This document shows positions 62,041 through 64,000 of a stretch of DNA of 64,000 bases, piece after piece. Source of the stretch: Microglena sp. YARC (Eukaryota > Chlorophyta > Chlorophyceae > Chlamydomonadales > Chlamydomonadaceae); NCBI GenBank assembly GCA_022414725.1, contig CM039462.1, positions 125,175,233-125,239,232 on the forward strand. The letters run 5' to 3'. A program made the translations under genes and the position numbers. The notes below the pieces were generated by a model, which ran no database searches, was not told the origin of the DNA, and saw only the letters and a list, made by a program, of their open reading frames with translations. How positions within the stretch are numbered: position 1 is the first letter of the stretch; every line of letters starts with the position of its first letter.

Positions 62041-62255
62041 TTTTTTTTTAAATCTGAAAGTGGTTTTTTCAAGCTTAAATAAATTATAATGGTTTTAAGC
62101 CTCCTCCAAAAACTGAAGCGTTTCAGTGACTTTTCATAGCTATTTTGCAGCTGTTAGGTGGCATTGCAGTGGATACAAAAAAAACTGTATTACAGCGATA
62201 ATTTCACTAAAACGGGGTCAAAACTAGCGATCGCTATAAATAGCTGGGAAAAAAA
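62040..62255 (+). repeat. Dispersed repeat family G, copy 3
   Basis: AAATCTGAAAGTGG, CAAGCTTAAATAAATTATAA, GGTTTTAAGCCTCCTCC and GGGGTCAAAACTAGCGATCG CTATAAATAGC parallel 2615-2900. The GCGATCGC palindrome and following TATAAATAGC are preserved in both. No intact termini were found. Confidence 0.65.
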
Positions 62256-62272
62256 CCATTTTCCTGGCAGCA

Positions 62273-62530
62273 GTGCATTCCCTGAAATCAGGCTTTGAAG
62301 GAGAACTACTAGACGCAACTCAAGTTCCTAAACTCAACCTGGCCAACAGAAATCTGAGAATAAAAAAAACCACGCTGCCTGCATTGCTCTCAATCCTTCC
62401 ATCAGAATGCTCGCAGGCAGCGATCAGGCGGAAGCCAGCTGCGTACCGCTCTACAAGCACTACAGCGCCTGCTAGCTGCTTGAAGGAGGGGACTGCTTCA
62501 GCACTCTGGTCCTGCCCTGGCTGGCTTCAG
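62273..62530 (+). CDS. Possible exon of unknown gene
   Basis: An open frame from ATG 62273 (MHSLKSGFEGELLDATQVPK) runs about 85 codons of non-repetitive, mixed-composition sequence to GGCTTCAG|GTGCCGAGG, a possible donor. The product has no recognised domain. It begins only about 20 bp after the family G copy. It could equally be part of a larger transposable element. Weak call. Confidence 0.2.
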
Positions 62531-62549
62531 GTGCCGAGGTTGTGGGGAA

Positions 62550-63000
62550 AGTGGAGCTATGGCTGGGGTGGAGGTGCGGGCATGGGGGCAAAGGTAGGGG
62601 TGGAGGTGCGGGTTGGGGCAGATGTTTGTGGGCGGGACGGCATAGCCTGGGAATGGAGGTTCGGAGCAGGGGGGTTGGTAGGGGTGGAGCTGCGGTGGGG
62701 CAGATGTTGTGGGGGGTCGACATAGCCCGGCATGGAGGTTTGTGGGAGTGGAGCTATGGCTGGGGTGGAAGGATGTGGGGGTGGTGCTGCGAGGTGTGTG
62801 TGGAGGGGCGTGGCTTGCACTGGGACGGTGGGTGGGTGTGGAGGATGAGAGAACTCTCACCCCCCTACGATCTAGTCCAGTTGCAGCAGCACCACAAGCA
62901 CTGAGTCACTGGGAAAGTAAGGCCTTAGCTTGATCCACACATGGCAGAGCATGCCCATCCACTCTGGCAGCTGAGTCAAACAAAGCGAGCTGGCACTTCC
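62550..63000 (+). repeat. G-rich tandem (GGGGTGGAGGTGCGGG)
   Basis: Words GTGGAGCTATGGCTGGGGTG, GAGGTGCGGG, GGGGCAGATGTTTGTGGGCG and ACATAGCCCGGCATGGAGG recur two or three times at about 62550-62840. The rest to 63000 is unique. Open frames on both strands are compositional. Confidence 0.7.
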
Positions 63001-64000
63001 ACTCTATGTTGGGATAGCTGCCAGCTGGCAGTGAGCCGGCGCCCATCTGCAACAAGGCATGCCCAAGGCCTGAGCGTCGCAAACGTAAAAGAGGTACACT
63101 AAAGAGCAGATGTTAACAGACTTCGACATCGGCACTCTGGGAGGGAGACCACTGGAAGGAACGCCCATCAAAGCACTTTGCACCGCATCTCTACAAGATC
63201 CTACGCCATCCGGCCAGCCACTTTTGTGTCGTATGCACGCACCATCCACCACCAACCACCACAATACAACCACCACCAACAACAATCATCACCGCTACCT
63301 TCACCACCACCACACGCACTTGACTACTTTGTCTCCCTTCTCTGAACCACCACACACACATGCTGAACCACCACGGTATCGTGCTCCGGATCCGCCCCCA
63401 TCACCACTACCACCATTCACCTCCACGCACTACCGTCACCACAAACAACCCCATGTTGGTGGGGGTTCCCAATCTCCAGCAGGGGCACACATTTAGCGGG
63501 ATCTGGAGCATGCATCTGCCAGCGCCGTGATAAGAGAGCCGCTCAAAGCACCTCCCCCTGTAGGGCAGCAATCACTCGATGAAGCTGGGACCAAGCCGGC
63601 TTGAGTGCTTTTTCACTGTCTGGGACCAAGCCCGCTTGGGAGTCGCTTTGTTCACTATCTGGGGTAGCAGGCCAGCGGGAGTAAGGCGCTGTGCTGACAG
63701 CGTGTCACATGTGGTAAATCCAGACCCTCAACGCACTATTGTTGCAGTTGGAGGAGGAAGATAATACTTAGGTTCATGCCCCGCTTGATTGTGGAGATTT
63801 GTTTGTTCGGGATATTTATGCGTACATGGTGCCTAGTCAACTGTCGTCTACTTCTTGCCTCTCACGGCTCTTTCCGGCACCAGTTGGCGTTGAAACTCCC
63901 ACGGGTCTACTTCTTCTCAACTCCCCAATTCCTCACTCAAGTTTCACAACCAATAGCAAGGTCACCAGTCTATACGCTGGGCGCTCCACCCTGTGTATGT
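63000..64000. other. Right end: unassigned, with ACCACCA patch
   Basis: A CACCACCAACCACC-type patch lies at about 63238-63435. TGGGACCAAGCC(C/G)GCTTG occurs twice at about 63583-63640. No repeat family of this window or convincing exon was recognised in the last ~550 bp. Confidence 0.5.

Noticed and set aside
63110..63496. 128-codon open frame near the right end
   Set aside because: The second half is an ACCACCA repeat, no domain is recognised and no splice or start context supports it.

Overview
The window is nuclear DNA of a eukaryote. It has spliced genes with GT-AG introns, tRNA-derived SINEs, TIR elements and very large amounts of tandem and low-complexity repeat. The two recognisable genes are a separate ATP-citrate lyase A subunit and a plant-type DEAD-box helicase of the RH26/RH31 (Mss116-like) group. 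Together with GC-rich exons, they point to a green-lineage alga, perhaps a repeat-bloated prasinophyte. The genus is not determinable from this sequence.

Layout, left to right. 1-2.6 kb: a ~198-bp satellite. 2.6-7.25 kb: CACCC-type repeats forming an intron of the first gene. 7.25-19.26 kb: ACLA on the plus strand. Six exons cover its C-terminal half; the 5' exons must lie upstream of the window. 19.26-21.76 kb: intergenic DNA with SINEs. 21.76-45.72 kb: the DEAD-box helicase on the plus strand, about eight exons in 24 kb. Its introns include a 5.4-kb G/T-rich array, a 1.9-kb 17-bp array and an ATC microsatellite. 45.7-50.4 kb: 3' flank with dispersed repeats, a hAT-like MITE and one orphan exon candidate. 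50.5-58.8 kb: an ~8-kb array of a ~103-bp unit. 58.8-64 kb: G/T-rich, AT-rich and SINE-containing DNA without a recognised gene.

The most striking pattern is that many exon/intron junctions of both genes have been tandemly duplicated. Each duplicate carries part of an exon, one splice site and the adjoining intronic low-complexity tract. One acceptor has about 17 decoy copies upstream of the full exon. An inverted copy of an ACLA junction is also embedded in a helicase intron. Several introns have a G/T-rich 5' arm and a C/A-rich 3' arm that could pair in the pre-mRNA. Both genes show frame interruptions (a G-run deletion in ACLA; an in-frame TAG and indels in the helicase). These may be assembly error, allelic decay or pseudogenisation, and the sequence alone cannot say which.

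ACLA would act in cytosolic acetyl-CoA supply and the helicase in RNA metabolism. Nothing suggests that the two genes work together beyond being neighbours on the same strand.
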